A stretch of DNA of 64,000 bases from an uncultured Dehalococcoidia bacterium. GTDB taxonomy: Bacteria > Chloroflexota > Dehalococcoidia > Lucifugimonadales > UBA3495. How positions within the stretch are numbered: position 1 is the stretch's first letter; every line of letters starts with the position of its first letter. A program made the position numbers and the translations under genes. Below the pieces are notes generated by a model. The model saw only the letters and a list, made by a program, of their open reading frames with translations. It ran no database searches and was not told where the DNA came from. Location: NCBI GenBank assembly GCA_958296385.1, contig OY282494.1, forward strand, positions 219,416 through 283,415, read 5' to 3'. This document shows positions 32,757-40,696 of the stretch, piece by piece.

Positions 32757-33131
32757 ATGGCTGAGAGCGCGACGCTTTATTGGTGGCCCCGTTGAAGCAG
32801 CTGCCGCAAGGTACGGGAGTTGCTCGTGCAGAATGGTGTTGCGGTGACGGAACGGGACTATTTTAAGGAGCCTTTTACCGAATCTGAGCTGCGCGCGCTG
32901 GTTGACGAAAGCGGCGATGCGGGCGTCAGCGGGATGTTTGCCAGTCGCAGTCCGTCGCTTAAGAAGATGGGTTTGGATGCGTCGGAGCTGTCGGACGAGC
33001 GCAAGCTGGAGCTGATGCTGGGGGAACCGCGATTGGTGCGGCGGCCGATTATCCGGCTGGACGGGCGGCTGGACGGGCGGCTGCTCATCGGGGCCAACAT
33101 CAAGGCGGTGACTGAGGCGCTGAACGCCTGA
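32757..33131 (+). CDS. ArsC/Spx-like reductase, predicted selenoprotein (USSC)
   Basis: The frame starts at ATG 32757 and has an in-frame TGA at 32793-32795, codon 13. Read as selenocysteine, the 124-residue product begins MAESATLYWWPR-U-SSCRKVRELL, the exact position of the redox Cys in the CxxC motif of ArsC/Spx/YffB-like thioredoxin-fold proteins. The rest of the family pattern follows: RDYFKEPFTESELRALVD, and RRPIIRLDGR near the C-terminus with the conserved Arg-Pro cis-Pro site. A good SECIS hairpin begins one base after the TGA. Without readthrough only a 12-residue peptide would be made. It lies between mutS and a HAD/mutL pair. Arsenate or another oxidised thiol/selenol target is possible; the substrate is unknown. 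Confidence 0.87.
32797..32823 (+). promoter_or_regulatory. Candidate bacterial SECIS element of the ArsC-like gene
   Basis: GCAGCT (32797-32802) pairs with AGTTGC (32818-32823), including one G-U; after one G-G mismatch, CCG (32804-32806) pairs with CGG (32814-32816). The 7-base apical loop CAAGGTA contains GGU, as in the loop of the Escherichia coli fdhF SECIS. It lies 12-18 bases after the UGA. Folded by eye. Confidence 0.65.
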
Positions 33132-33208
33132 CTGATCTCCAAGCTGGCATCACGTCAGCAATCAATCCGCAGCTAATCACGAATCTACCAGAGGGCCGCT
33201 AATCCAGA

Positions 33209-33646
33209 ATGAGAATATTCTTTGACGTTGACTACACTATCCTGGGGCTGGACGACACCCTGCGCCCCGGGACGATTGACACCTTCCAAAAGCTGCTGGA
33301 CGACGGCCACGAAATCCACATTTGGTCGGGGATGGGGGAGCGGTGGGAGGTTATTGAGAAGCACGAACTGCAACGGTTCGTTAGCGGGGTGTACGAAAAG
33401 CCGACGCATCATTACCACGAGCGGCTGGTGGAGTTGCAAATTCCGGTGGAGCCGGAGTTTGTGATTGACGACTATCCGGAAATTGTAGCGGCTTTCGGGG
33501 GAGTGTGGGTGCCGCCGTACTTCTTTTCCCGCAGCGTGGACAACGAAATGGATCGCATCTACCGGATAATTTGCGACTTCATCCGGACGGGGGATTCCGA
33601 AGACCGGCAATACCGGGCCAAAGGCACCAAGCTGCCGCTGTTCTAG
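33209..33646 (+). CDS. Small HAD-like phosphatase
   Basis: A 145-residue protein with the minimal HAD core and no cap. Motif I is FFDVDYTILGLDD (D6, D8), motif II IHIWSGMGERW, and the C-terminal acidic motif is FVIDDYPEIV. Its small size resembles capless HAD phosphatases. It ends seven bases before mutL, so both are probably one transcript. The substrate is unknown. Confidence 0.75.
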   Translation: MRIFFDVDYTILGLDDTLRPGTIDTFQKLLDDGHEIHIWSGMGERWEVIEKHELQRFVSGVYEKPTHHYHERLVELQIPVEPEFVIDDYPEIVAAFGGVWVPPYFFSRSVDNEMDRIYRIICDFIRTGDSEDRQYRAKGTKLPLF

Positions 33647-33652
33647 GAAACT

Positions 33653-35398
33653 ATGCCAATCCAGCAGCTTTCGCCTGACGTTGCCGCTCAGATTGCCGCC
33701 GGGGAGGTGGTGGAGCGGCCGGCTTCGGTGGTTAAGGAACTGGTGGAGAACGCTTTGGACGCCGGGGCCGGGCGTATTGAGGTGTCGGTCCGGGAGGGTG
33801 GGGTTGCGGAAATTCGGGTTACCGACGACGGGTGCGGGATTCCGGCGGGGGAAATTGACCTGGCGTTCCGGCGGCACGCTACCAGCAAGCTGACGACGGC
33901 TGCGGATTTGGAATCGGTGGCGACGCTGGGGTTTCGGGGGGAGGCTTTGCCAAGCATTGCGGCGGTGTCCAGGGTGACGCTGACGACCCGGACGCCCAAC
34001 GCTGACGCCGGGATGCGGGTTGACTACCGCTACGGGGAGCGGACGGCGGCGACGGAGCTGGGCTGTCCGGTGGGGACGACGGTGCAGGCGGTGGAGCTGT
34101 TTGGCAATTTGCCGGCACGCCGTCGCTTTTTACGCAGCACTGCCGCCGAAACCGCCCGGGTGCAGGAGGTGGTGACGCGCTACGCGCTGGCCTGTCCAAG
34201 CGTCCGGTTCTCGTTTATAGCCGATGGCCGGGGCGTGGTGAACACTACGGGCAGCAACCGTTTGTCGGAAACTATCCTGGCTATCTACGGCGGCGAGGTG
34301 GCAGCGCGGATGCTGCCGGTGTACACGGTGGATGCCGACGTTACCGTGGACGGCTACGCCAGCGCGCCGGAGTTGAGCCGGCACAACCGCTCTTTTATGA
34401 CTTTGCTGGTCAACGGGCGGTGGGTGTACGACCGGCGGATACTGTACGCCGTGGAGCAGGCTTACCAGGGGGTGCTGCCGGAACGACGCTATCCCATTGC
34501 GGTGGTCAACCTGGCGCTGCCGGCGGAGCTGGTGGACGTGAACTCGCACCCGACGAAGCGGGAGGTGCGGTTTCGGCAGGAATCGCGGCTGTTCTCAATC
34601 GTGCAGCGGACGGTGCGGGACGCGCTGCTGGCCCATGCGCCGGCCCGGACCGCGCGGCGGGGGCCGGCGGTGGTTGACGCACCGGAGTCGCCGCAGGATG
34701 GATGGGGCCGGTCGGCATCGGTAAGCGTCCCGTCCGGCGGGCAATCCGGGGGGGCGCAGCAAGGGGTTGATGCGGCGCTGCCGTCGGCGTTTCCGAGTCA
34801 AGCGGCACCGCTGCGGCAGACTTTGGCATCGCTGAGGGTGGTTGGTCAAATCCATCAGACCTATATCGTGGCAGAGGGGGATGGGGGGATGTTTCTGGTT
34901 GACCAGCACGCGGCGCACGAGCGGGTGGTTTATGACCGGATTATGGAGCAGTGGGCGGGCCGGCAGCATACGTCGCAACCTTTGCTGGCGCCATGCACTG
35001 TGGAGCTTACTTTTGCGCAGCAGGATACGCTGCGGGAGTACGTCGAGCTGCTGGCGGCGTCCGGGTTTGACGTTGCGCCTTTTGGGGATAACGCGTGGCT
35101 GCTGCGGGCGGTGCCGCCGGTGCTGGCGTCAAACGGGGTTGAGCCGGTGCAGGCGCTGACGGAGCTGCTGGACGCCGTGGCGGTGGAACAGGTGGTGATG
35201 GAGCGGGAAAAGGCGCTGGCGGCGACGCTGGCGTGCCACGGTTCGGTGCGGGCGGGGATGACGCTGACCACGGGCGAGATGACGGCGCTATTGAAACAAT
35301 TGGAGGTTACCGGGGAGCCTCATCACTGCCCGCACGGGCGGCCTACGGTGGTGCACTTCTCTGAGTACCAGCTGGAGCGGGAGTTCGGCCGGCGGTAA
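33653..35398 (+). CDS. mutL: DNA mismatch repair protein MutL
   Basis: The 581-residue protein has the GHKL ATPase domain with IAAGEVVERPASVVKELVEN, DDGCGIP and GFRGEALPSIA, then a flexible linker (about 335-395), and a C-terminal dimerisation/endonuclease domain. The metal motif DQHAAHERVVYD (usual last residue E), ACHGSVRAG and CPHGRPT indicate a nicking endonuclease type, as expected in bacteria without MutH. It is downstream of mutS, with the ArsC-like selenoprotein and a HAD gene between. Confidence 0.96.
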   Translation: MPIQQLSPDVAAQIAAGEVVERPASVVKELVENALDAGAGRIEVSVREGGVAEIRVTDDGCGIPAGEIDLAFRRHATSKLTTAADLESVATLGFRGEALPSIAAVSRVTLTTRTPNADAGMRVDYRYGERTAATELGCPVGTTVQAVELFGNLPARRRFLRSTAAETARVQEVVTRYALACPSVRFSFIADGRGVVNTTGSNRLSETILAIYGGEVAARMLPVYTVDADVTVDGYASAPELSRHNRSFMTLLVNGRWVYDRRILYAVEQAYQGVLPERRYPIAVVNLALPAELVDVNSHPTKREVRFRQESRLFSIVQRTVRDALLAHAPARTARRGPAVVDAPESPQDGWGRSASVSVPSGGQSGGAQQGVDAALPSAFPSQAAPLRQTLASLRVVGQIHQTYIVAEGDGGMFLVDQHAAHERVVYDRIMEQWAGRQHTSQPLLAPCTVELTFAQQDTLREYVELLAASGFDVAPFGDNAWLLRAVPPVLASNGVEPVQALTELLDAVAVEQVVMEREKALAATLACHGSVRAGMTLTTGEMTALLKQLEVTGEPHHCPHGRPTVVHFSEYQLEREFGRR

Positions 35399-35421
35399 AA
35401 GCCGGGCCAATGGGTTCGCGC

Positions 35422-35637
35422 TTACCGGCGGGGGTCGGTGCGGGGGTCCTGGGCGGGGTGAAAGATGGAGCCGGGGCCGGGAAACTCGGAGGCGGCTGCG
35501 GTGCGGGTGGCGCTACGGCCGAAGGGGAGCAGGCTGGCTACGACAGCGGCGCCGGCCACGCTGATGCCCATGATACCCAGGAACCGGCGGCGGGAGGCGC
35601 TTTTGGTGAAGGACAACTTTTTTGGCGTACTGCTCAC
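35422..35637 (-). CDS. Small protein with twin-arginine (Tat) signal
   Basis: The 71-residue product begins with a Tat signal: SASRRRFLGIMGISVAGAAVVASLLPFG, presented here as S-R-R-R-F-L-G followed by a hydrophobic stretch. Only about 30 residues (rich in Pro, Asp, Arg) follow, ending HPAQDPRTDPRR. GTG 35637 was chosen; GTG 35649 is also in frame. Tat export of so short a protein suggests it either rides with a folded partner or is membrane anchored. I recognise no family. It is convergent with mutL. Confidence 0.55.
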   Translation of the reverse strand: MSSTPKKLSFTKSASRRRFLGIMGISVAGAAVVASLLPFGRSATRTAAASEFPGPGSIFHPAQDPRTDPRR

Positions 35638-35720
35638 GGGACGTATCACTCCGCAAAATCAATTCTGAAATGTGATGGCGGGCGAAATGCTATCAGTTGC
35701 GCGGGGCACTGTCAAACTCA

Positions 35721-35764
35721 AGGGGGTGCCGCTGGGGGAAATCATTTCCCCCAGACCCCCTCGG
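35721..35764 (+). repeat. Palindromic intergenic element, copy 3
   Basis: Third copy of the nested palindrome (AGGGGG, CTGGGGGAAAT/ATTTCCCCCAG, CCCCCTCGG), differing from copy 2 only in the TGC/TTC spacer. It lies upstream of the aldolase gene, between divergently transcribed genes, so it cannot be a simple terminator of an adjacent plus-strand gene here. Confidence 0.8.
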
Positions 35765-35793
35765 TGTGTCTTTGGGGGTGGGGGGTAATCATC

Positions 35794-35802
35794 TGCTATG
35801 AT
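35794..35802 (+). promoter_or_regulatory. Candidate extended -10 promoter for the aldolase gene
   Basis: TGCTATGAT joins a TGn motif with TATGAT, 62 bases before the aldolase start. No clear -35 at the right distance. Confidence 0.4.
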
Positions 35803-35863
35803 AGCTGGCGGGGCAGCCTGGTCGGGCATCGTATTTGACGGCTGCAAGGAGCAAATCAGAATT

Positions 35864-36649
35864 ATGCGCGAGAATAAAGTTAAACGGGCGCTGCGGGAGA
35901 ATCGGCTGGCTTTGGGGACCTACGTTTCCTTTGCCGACCCGCAAATTGTGGAGATAATCGGGGCGGCCGGTTACGACGCGGCGTTTATTGACATGGAGCA
36001 CACCACCTTTGACCTGGGCCTGGTCAGTGAAATGATACGGGCGGCGGATCTGGCGGGCGTTACGTCGATGATCCGGATACCGGGCAACGACGAGCATTTG
36101 ATACTGCGACTGCTGGACGCCGGGGCGGAGGGGATTATCATTCCGCACATTGACGGGCTGGAGGGGGCCAAGCGGGCGGTGGACGCGGTGCGTTATGCTC
36201 CGCTGGGGAGTCGTGGGGGCGCCGGCGGGACGCGGGCGGCGCGTTTTGGCACCGTTTCGTGGGAGGAGCATACGCGGACGTCAAACGAGCAGATTGTGCT
36301 TTCGGTGATGACCGAGGACGAGAAAGGCATCAGTCAGATTGGGGACATCGCCCGGCTGCCGGGCATTGACATTGTGTCAATTGGGCCTACCGATTTCTCG
36401 GAGTACATGGGCATCCGGGACCCGCAAAGTCCGGTGATTCGGGCGCGGCTGGAGGAACTGGCGGCTGAGGTGAAAGCGGCCGGCGGGGCCAAGCTGTCCA
36501 TACCGATGAACCATCCGGCGTTTCCGCTGACGGCCGGCGAGTTGCAGGCGATGGGGGTGGGGTACACGCACGTGGCGCCGCCGCCGCCGGCGCTGCTGCT
36601 GCGGTCGCTGCAAGAGCGCATCGCGGACATTCGCGGGCAGCTGGGCTGA
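35864..36649 (+). CDS. HpcH/HpaI family aldolase
   Basis: A 261-residue class II pyruvate aldolase. LGTYVSFADPQIVEIIGAAGYDAAFIDMEHTTFD is the family N-terminus, with the metal-binding Glu of DMEH. GAEGIIIPHI and IGPTDFSEYMGI are the other conserved segments (usually IGPNDLA). Such enzymes split 4-hydroxy-2-oxoacids from aromatic or sugar-acid breakdown into pyruvate and an aldehyde. ATG 35864 was chosen as the start of similarity, with AAGGAG about 12 bases upstream. It stands alone, followed by a lipoprotein gene. Confidence 0.9.
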   Translation: MRENKVKRALRENRLALGTYVSFADPQIVEIIGAAGYDAAFIDMEHTTFDLGLVSEMIRAADLAGVTSMIRIPGNDEHLILRLLDAGAEGIIIPHIDGLEGAKRAVDAVRYAPLGSRGGAGGTRAARFGTVSWEEHTRTSNEQIVLSVMTEDEKGISQIGDIARLPGIDIVSIGPTDFSEYMGIRDPQSPVIRARLEELAAEVKAAGGAKLSIPMNHPAFPLTAGELQAMGVGYTHVAPPPPALLLRSLQERIADIRGQLG

Positions 36650-36666
36650 TTGGGCGGCGCTGGGCA

Positions 36667-37371
36667 ATGGGCTGTCCGCTCCGTTGGCGTCTGATGGCGC
36701 TGGTTGTGGTGGGTGCGGCGTTGTCGTGGATGGTGGCCTGCCAGCCGGGGGGGCGGGCGGTGCCGACGCTGATGCCGACGCCAACCGTGATGGCTACGGC
36801 TGCGCCGGTGATTATGGACACGGCAACACCGATGGCGACGGCGACGCAAGTTCCGGTGGCGACGGCAACCCGGATTGCTACTTTGATTCCCGCTACGTCA
36901 ATTCCGGCTACGGCGACGCTGATGCCAACGTTGGCGATGACTCCAACGGCGGCGCCGACGGAGGCAAGCAGTGGGCCAATAGTCCGCATCGGGCGGACGG
37001 CTTATCGGGTTGAGCTGGCTTTGACTCGGGGGGAACGGGCGCAGGGGTTGTCGGGGCGGCTGGCGCTGGAGCCGGATGCGGCGATGCTGTTTGTCTATGA
37101 TGATGATGGGGCGCAGACTTTCTGGATGCCGAATATGCGGTTTCCGCTGGATATGGTTTGGATAAAGTCGGATTGCACGGTGCGAGGGGTTACGGCGGAC
37201 GTTCCGAATCCGCCGGCGGATGTTCCGCTGGGGGATTTGCCCCGGTATCCGTCCACCGAACCCGTCCGGTTTGTGCTGGAGATTAACGCCGGACAGGCGG
37301 AACGGCACGGCATAGTCGCTGGCGGCAGGGTGGAGTTCGCCGGGGAGATTGCCGGGCGATGGGGGTGTTAG
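36667..37371 (+). CDS. DUF192 lipoprotein
   Basis: The 234-residue protein has a lipoprotein signal with lipobox ending WMVAC (Cys25), then a Thr/Pro/Ala/Met linker to about residue 103, and a DUF192 domain: VELALTRGERAQGLSGR...MLFVYDDDGAQTFWMPNMRFPLDMVWI. DUF192 domains form a small extracytoplasmic beta fold of unknown function. The Thr-rich linker (PTPTVMATAAPVIMDTATPM) probably spans a thick outer layer. It starts 17 bases after the aldolase stop. Confidence 0.85.
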   Translation: MGCPLRWRLMALVVVGAALSWMVACQPGGRAVPTLMPTPTVMATAAPVIMDTATPMATATQVPVATATRIATLIPATSIPATATLMPTLAMTPTAAPTEASSGPIVRIGRTAYRVELALTRGERAQGLSGRLALEPDAAMLFVYDDDGAQTFWMPNMRFPLDMVWIKSDCTVRGVTADVPNPPADVPLGDLPRYPSTEPVRFVLEINAGQAERHGIVAGGRVEFAGEIAGRWGC

Positions 37372-37447
37372 GGCGTCCGAATTAACGGGGGCCAGCAGCA
37401 ACAGGGGTTATCGTCAACGGGGCCGGCAGCAATGGCGGCCATTAGCT

Positions 37448-37456
37448 TGCTATCAT
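37448..37456 (+). promoter_or_regulatory. Candidate extended -10 promoter for the PfkB-family gene
   Basis: TGCTATCAT (TGn plus TATCAT) lies 55 bases before the start codon, the same sequence as that before the HAD gene at 19496. Confidence 0.4.
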
Positions 37457-37510
37457 GTCATCGCAAATCTTTACAATCGCAAATCTCTACGACACAGAAA
37501 GGAATGGACA

Positions 37511-38440
37511 ATGGAAATACTGGTATCAGGGGCTCTCGCAATCGACCGGATAATGACTTACAACGGGCGTTTTGGAGACCACATTGCTCCGGAGCGTGTG
37601 CACCGGATTAACGTGGGTTTTACCGTTGACGGGTTTCACGCTTACTTTGGAGGCACCGGGGGGAACATTGCTTACTCGCTGGCGATGCTGGGGGAGCGGC
37701 CCCGGCTGATTGCCGCGATTGGGTACGACTGCCGGGAGTACTTGGAGTGGCTGGGGCAGAACGGGATTGCTACCGACGACATCATTGTGGTTGCTGAGGA
37801 GGCTACGGCGTCGGCGTTTATCACGACGGACCTGGGGCACAATCAGATTACCTTTTTTAACCCTGGCGCGATGAAACAGCCGGTGGGGTTTGATTTCTCG
37901 GGCGTGAATCCGGAGGAATCAATCAGCATCGTGGCGCCTTGCAACCTGGCGGATATGGCCGATTTTACGGAGCAGGGGGCGCGGGCGGGTATCTATACCA
38001 TCTTTGACCCTGGCCAATCGCTGCCGGCGTGGGATGCGGAGGGGCTGACGACTGCCATCGGCAACAGCGATTTGCTGATTGCGAATGAGTACGAGATGGG
38101 GTTGATCGGAGATACGACCGGGCTGGACGAGGCGGGGCTGCTGGAACGCACCGGCGCCATTGTTACGACCCTGGGGGGTGGCGGCGTGCGGATTGCGACG
38201 GCGGACGGCGGGCAGTCAATTCCGTGCGTGCCGACTCCGGATGCGGTTGACCCTACGGGGGCCGGCGATGCTTTTCGGGGGGGGCTGATTTTGGGGCTGG
38301 CGCGCAAAGAGGGGCTGGAGCGGGCGGCACAGCTGGGCTGCGCCTGCGCGCATTTTGCCATCCGGCAGCCGGGGACGCAGGAATACCGCTATACGATGGA
38401 CGAGCTGGAGGCAGCGCTGCGGCGAGCCTACGGCGAATAG
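37511..38440 (+). CDS. PfkB-family carbohydrate kinase
   Basis: A 309-residue ribokinase-fold kinase. The N-terminus has GGTGGNIAYSLAMLG, and the C-terminal signature DPTGAGDAFRGGLILG contains the catalytic Asp. Substrates in this family are ribose, fructose, adenosine and similar sugars or nucleosides; the short lid and adenosine-kinase-like N-terminus (ALAIDRIMTYNGRF) hint at a nucleoside or sugar kinase but do not decide it. ATG 37511 has AAGGA eight bases upstream. Confidence 0.92.
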   Translation: MEILVSGALAIDRIMTYNGRFGDHIAPERVHRINVGFTVDGFHAYFGGTGGNIAYSLAMLGERPRLIAAIGYDCREYLEWLGQNGIATDDIIVVAEEATASAFITTDLGHNQITFFNPGAMKQPVGFDFSGVNPEESISIVAPCNLADMADFTEQGARAGIYTIFDPGQSLPAWDAEGLTTAIGNSDLLIANEYEMGLIGDTTGLDEAGLLERTGAIVTTLGGGGVRIATADGGQSIPCVPTPDAVDPTGAGDAFRGGLILGLARKEGLERAAQLGCACAHFAIRQPGTQEYRYTMDELEAALRRAYGE

Positions 38441-38458
38441 CTCTGGCCGGCCGCAGTT

Positions 38459-38487
38459 TTGCCACCGCTGGCCGGCGCATCTATAAT
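38459..38487 (+). promoter_or_regulatory. Promoter for the ThuA-like gene
   Basis: TTGCCA (38459-38464) and a perfect TATAAT (38482-38487) are 17 bases apart, 57 bases before the ATG. One of the two best sigma-70 promoters in the window. Confidence 0.65.
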
Positions 38488-38543
38488 CAACGCAATCGCA
38501 ATTCACATAACCGCAAGACTTATGCGGGTGGAGGGACGGAATT

Positions 38544-39245
38544 ATGAGGCTTTTGGTATTGTCGGGAGGGCGTCATCCTTACGAGGAATCGACGCCGGTA
38601 TTGGAGTCGTTTCTGACCGGGGCGGGCCACGAGGTTACGGTTACGGAGGATGCAGCGGTGCTGGCGGATGGGGTTGCGATGGACGGTTACGACGCGCTGG
38701 TGTTTAACACGCGACGGGAGAACGTGCCGGACTTTGGCGACTGGAGTTTGTCGGCGGCGGAGCAGGCCGGGCTGCGGGATTACATAAGCGGGGGCAAGGG
38801 GTTTGTGTGTTTGCACATTGCTACCTGCCGGGCCGCCGGGTGGCCGGAGTATCACGACATTACCGGCGGCGGGTGGATTAGCGGCACCAGCTATCATCCT
38901 CCCTACGGGCAGTTCACGGTTAACGTGAGCGACGCGGGCCACGCCGGGGTTAAGGGGGTTGGGGATTTTGACACCAACGACGAGCTGTACATGGGGCTGG
39001 CGCTGAACGAGGGGAACGACGTGTTCATTACCGGCACCGCTGAGGATGGCACTTATCCGTGGGGGCCGGAGCGGAATCCGCAGTTTATGCCGGGCGGCAC
39101 CTACCCGCTGGGGTGGACGCGGCAGTACGGGGCGGGCAACGTATTCGTGCTGCTGCTGGGGCACGACGGGCGGAGCTTTGAGACGCCGGAGTTTCAGCAA
39201 ATCGTGCTCAACGGCGTAGAATGGGCGGCGGGAGCGACGGCCTAG
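38544..39245 (+). CDS. ThuA-like (trehalose utilisation) domain protein
   Basis: A 233-residue class I glutamine amidotransferase-like protein of the ThuA family. MRLLVLSGGRHPYEESTPVLESFL, YDALVFNTR, GGKGFVCLHIAT, and the later GNDVFITG and YGAGNVFVLLLGHD segments are typical. ThuA-type proteins occur with sugar catabolism and as glycosyl-hydrolase-associated domains; the true reaction of most is unknown. GGAGG stands nine bases before the ATG. The trehalose operon is far away (17-19 kb), so a link is not implied. Confidence 0.85.
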   Translation: MRLLVLSGGRHPYEESTPVLESFLTGAGHEVTVTEDAAVLADGVAMDGYDALVFNTRRENVPDFGDWSLSAAEQAGLRDYISGGKGFVCLHIATCRAAGWPEYHDITGGGWISGTSYHPPYGQFTVNVSDAGHAGVKGVGDFDTNDELYMGLALNEGNDVFITGTAEDGTYPWGPERNPQFMPGGTYPLGWTRQYGAGNVFVLLLGHDGRSFETPEFQQIVLNGVEWAAGATA

Positions 39246-39264
39246 CACAGGCGAATGTAAATAG

Positions 39265-39294
39265 GCCCCGGTCAAGAAATGCGATGACCGGGGC
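39265..39294. terminator. Bidirectional terminator between convergent genes
   Basis: GCCCCGGTCA and TGACCGGGGC form a perfect 10-bp stem with a 10-base loop, placed 20 bases after the ThuA-like gene and 35 after the convergent monooxygenase gene. Confidence 0.65.
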
Positions 39295-39328
39295 TGGCGC
39301 CCGGGGTTAGTGTGTAGGGGTTGGGCGA

Positions 39329-40498
39329 TTAGCCGGCGCGTTCGGCGTAAGTTTGCCGGGCGCGGTCGATGGCGCGCACGCGGCCGCCAACGAGGTCATC
39401 CTGCCGCTCTTTGGCCCACTGATTGGAGGCTTGGGTGCTGAGGATGCTACCCTGGAAGTGGGGCATTACGTAGCGGGCCATCAGCTCGTAGCTGCGGAGC
39501 ATTTTGTCGCGGGGCGCCCAGTCGATGGTTTGGACGAGGAAGGCGCCGAAGCCGCCGCTCTGCTCGCCAAGCCGCTCGATGGCGGCGATGCAGTCGTCGG
39601 GGGTGCCGATAATCCAGCTGCCGGCGTCGGCCATGTGGTCAATTACCTTGTCCAGGGGGCCGTCGAAAACGGGCTTGCGGCCGTTGGTGCCTTCGCTGTA
39701 TTCGCGCAGGTAGCGGCCGGCGCCGAGGCGGGCGTCGGCGAGGGCTTCCGCACGGGATTCGGCCAGATGGCAGGGGAGTACGAGGCGCCAGTCGTCGCGG
39801 TTCATGGTTTGGCCGTGTTCGGCGGCGGATTCCTCGGCGATGTTCCAGAGTCCTTTGAGGTCGGATGGGCCGGCGGAGGGGTCGCGGGGGACGGTGATGG
39901 TGAGTACGGAGCAGCCGTGTTTGCCGGCCAGGGTTACGCCGGCGGGGGACTGGACGGAGGCGACGGCGGTGTGCATATAGGGGCGCTGGTAGGGGCGGAG
40001 CTGGAGCAGGCCCTCTTTCAGCTCGAACCAGTCGCTTTTATGGGAGATGGGCTCGGTTTCGGTAAAGAGGCGGAGGATGACGCCGAGGGATTCGTCCATG
40101 CGCTCGCGCTGCAATTCGTGGGGAATGCCCATCATGTAGGCGTCGCCGGGGAGGGCGCCGGGGCCAACGCCGAACAGCACGCGGCCGTAGGTCATGTGGT
40201 CAAGCTGCACCATCCGGTTGGCGACCATCAGGGGGTGATGGTAGGGGAGGCTGACTACGCCGGTGCCGAGTTTGATGCGGCTGGTGCGCTGGGCGGCGGC
40301 GGCGATGAACACCTCCGGGGAGGAGATGATTTCCCAACCGGCGCTGTGGTGTTCGCCAATCCACGCCTCATCAAAGCCTAACTTGTCCAGCCATTCCACG
40401 AGTTCCAGGTCGCGTTCAATGGCCAGAGTGGGGTTCTCGCCGACACGATGGAACGGGCCGAGAAAGATGCCAAACTTCATTCGCTCAGGAAACGCCAT
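39329..40498 (-). CDS. Luciferase-like monooxygenase (LimB/limonene monooxygenase-like)
   Basis: A 389-residue flavin-dependent TIM-barrel monooxygenase. MKFGIFLGPFHRVGENPTLAIERDLELVEWLDKLGFDEAWIGEHHSAGW, PYHHPLMVANRMVQLDHMTYGRVLFGVGPG and the long C-terminal part match the group that includes limonene monooxygenase and alkanal monooxygenases. It is longer than the other two paralogues and more likely uses FMNH2 from a separate reductase. GGAGG precedes ATG 40498 by ten bases. It stands alone. Confidence 0.92.
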   Translation of the reverse strand: MAFPERMKFGIFLGPFHRVGENPTLAIERDLELVEWLDKLGFDEAWIGEHHSAGWEIISSPEVFIAAAAQRTSRIKLGTGVVSLPYHHPLMVANRMVQLDHMTYGRVLFGVGPGALPGDAYMMGIPHELQRERMDESLGVILRLFTETEPISHKSDWFELKEGLLQLRPYQRPYMHTAVASVQSPAGVTLAGKHGCSVLTITVPRDPSAGPSDLKGLWNIAEESAAEHGQTMNRDDWRLVLPCHLAESRAEALADARLGAGRYLREYSEGTNGRKPVFDGPLDKVIDHMADAGSWIIGTPDDCIAAIERLGEQSGGFGAFLVQTIDWAPRDKMLRSYELMARYVMPHFQGSILSTQASNQWAKERQDDLVGGRVRAIDRARQTYAERAG

Positions 40499-40696
40499 AT
40501 CGGGTTGACCTCCAATGGGGGATGCAAGCTGGGGGATGCAAGCGGGTTGCCGCAGGTGCGGTTATTCTGCGCCTGGCGTTATGCGCTGTCAATCAGGGGT
40601 CAGCGGTGACACCGGGCGGGGGGGATGTAATACAATAGGCGGCGGCCCGGCGGGGGTTCCATACTACATTGATGGCCGGTTGGGGAGAGATGCGCT

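Noticed and set aside
32820-33131. Independent 103-residue gene starting at 32820
   Set aside because: It lacks the first beta strand and redox motif of the ArsC/Spx fold, which are encoded directly upstream across the UGA.
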